Shown here piece after piece: positions 48,156-48,866 of a DNA stretch of 48,866 nt. Below the pieces are notes generated by a model. The model ran no database searches, had not been told where the DNA came from, and worked only from the letters and a program-made list of their open reading frames with translations. The stretch is from positions 1-48,866 of the IMG/VR virus record IMGVR_UViG_3300035670_000330; one strand, given 5' to 3'. Every line of letters starts with the position of its first letter. Position 1 is the stretch's first letter. The position numbers were made by a program, and so were the translations under genes. Source of the DNA: a virus.

Positions 48156-48866
48156 TGGCGATCGCACCGCAGAACACCGGCCGGATTCTTCTGCTGACTG
48201 ACAAGTTCGGAGTCAGCCAAGGCTACGAACCCATCTTCAACAAGTTGCTGACGTCGTGCAAGATTCGGCGGCAGTCGGTTATCATCGCCAATGTATTTAA
48301 CTTGATGGACAAACCACTGGTTAAATACAAGAACGAGAAGACTCCGCGATTCAATCCCGAGAACCGCGACAAGATCCTGCAGGCGGTCGAACTCCGAGTC
48401 AAGGCTATCAAGCCCTCTGTGATCGTGTGCGCTGACCCAGTGACCCTCGGAATCTTTGCCAATTGGGACATGGGAATCGCAACGCTCGACAAGATGCGCG
48501 GCGGGGTCTATGAGTTCCATGGAATCCCCGTCGTCATCACCCTCCCCATCACTGCGATTCACCGTAACGTCGACGAGCGTCTGCTGTCTGACGACGACGG
48601 CGATGGAGTCAAGTATGAACCCTATCGAATCCCATCTGGATCATGGATCGTCGCCCGAGATTGGGAGAAGGTCGCACGAGTCTATCATGGACGCACACGC
48701 AAGATTCCTCCTTTCGTGTATTCGGTATGTCGAACAACTCGCGATTGTGAAGCTGCGCGCGATTGGCTTGCGGACTGCGCACTTATCTCAATCGACATTG
48801 AAACTGGATGCTTCCCCGCTCAAGTTACCTGCTGCGGATACACCGGACTCAAACCAGACGGCCGCG
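48155..48866 (+). CDS. DNA polymerase, family A, 5' part with UDG-like N-terminal domain
   Basis: The N-terminal 237 residues of the 889-aa polymerase; the last 185 bases duplicate the window start. Residues about 85-137 (AIKPSVIVCADPVTLGIF, then DKMRGGVYEFHGIPVVITLP) resemble the C-terminal half of uracil-DNA-glycosylase-fold domains, in which an RG precedes a strand ending in the T-x-P/H loop. Here TLPITAIHR replaces the usual catalytic-type T-x-H-P, so glycosylase activity is doubtful. The exonuclease domain starts near residue 200. Start ATG 48155 overlaps the previous stop by one base. Confidence 0.85.
   Translation, partial: MAIAPQNTGRILLLTDKFGVSQGYEPIFNKLLTSCKIRRQSVIIANVFNLMDKPLVKYKNEKTPRFNPENRDKILQAVELRVKAIKPSVIVCADPVTLGIFANWDMGIATLDKMRGGVYEFHGIPVVITLPITAIHRNVDERLLSDDDGDGVKYEPYRIPSGSWIVARDWEKVARVYHGRTRKIPPFVYSVCRTTRDCEAARDWLADCALISIDIETGCFPAQVTCCGYTGLKPDGR
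48682..48866. repeat. terminal direct repeat, right copy
   Basis: The second copy of the 185-bp end repeat. It matches 1-185 except T at 48739 (C at 58), a silent Thr codon change. The reading frame enters from the polymerase N-terminus and leaves into the exonuclease domain, so removal of one copy restores a single intact gene and a 48,681-bp circle. The one mismatch suggests either a population variant or a read error. Confidence 0.95.

Noticed and set aside
1-48866. tRNA genes, CRISPR arrays, insertion sequences, integrase or attachment sites
   Set aside because: None was recognised by eye. A tRNAscan and profile search would be needed to exclude divergent forms.

Overview
The window is an essentially complete genome of a lytic, podovirus-like tailed phage, linearised inside its DNA polymerase gene. 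Bases 1-185 recur at 48682-48866 with one silent difference, so the molecule closes into a circle of about 48,681 bp and the polymerase gene runs across the join (48155 to the end, then 1-2143). I see no integrase, repressor, tRNA, CRISPR array or phage RNA polymerase. The lack of sheath, major tail and tape-measure genes, together with portal, adaptor, nozzle, collar-domain fibre and very large internal virion proteins, points to a short-tailed phage. Extended Shine-Dalgarno sequences of the AGAAAGGA type and a very strong excess of GANTC, the site of the cell-cycle methylase CcrM, suggest an alphaproteobacterial host; this is an inference.

Layout. The + strand from 47684 through the join to 5497 carries the polymerase, a small Ala/Gly-rich protein, a dNMP kinase, a DUF3987-like ATPase, a DEDDh exonuclease and two small genes, closed by a bidirectional terminator at 5504-5538. 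The - strand from 31645 down to 5546 is the virion block in transcription order: small terminase, large terminase, portal, scaffold, major capsid protein followed by a terminator-like hairpin, adaptor, several tail and adhesion proteins, nozzle, collar fibre, a Thr/Ser/Gln-rich protein, a 1019-aa protein with a murein-degrading domain and a 1809-aa protein. A second - strand block (33873 to 31933) holds small unknown genes and a 299-aa acidic protein, and ends in a clear terminator.

A 1.27-kb gene-free region (33874-35143) separates this block from the rightward early and replication genes. It holds a 336-bp quasi-palindrome centred near 34734 and further dyads and repeats. Rightward genes run from 35144 to 47444: unknown small genes, a sigma70-like promoter with a leader dyad, a RecD/Dda-type helicase, a MazG-like pyrophosphohydrolase, a lysis cassette (M15 endopeptidase, two-TM holin candidate, tail-anchored protein), a promoter with an operator-like dyad between its -35 and -10, a Cas4/RecB-like nuclease with four cysteines, a Sak4-like RecA-fold ATPase and a probable ssDNA-binding partner.

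Together the genes describe self-contained DNA replication and recombination with host transcription, holin-endolysin lysis, and DNA ejection by internal virion proteins. The most striking signal is GANTC at about one site per 56 bp in samples from coding and noncoding DNA, against one per 256 expected, with GANTC often placed directly before start codons. No methylase gene was recognised.
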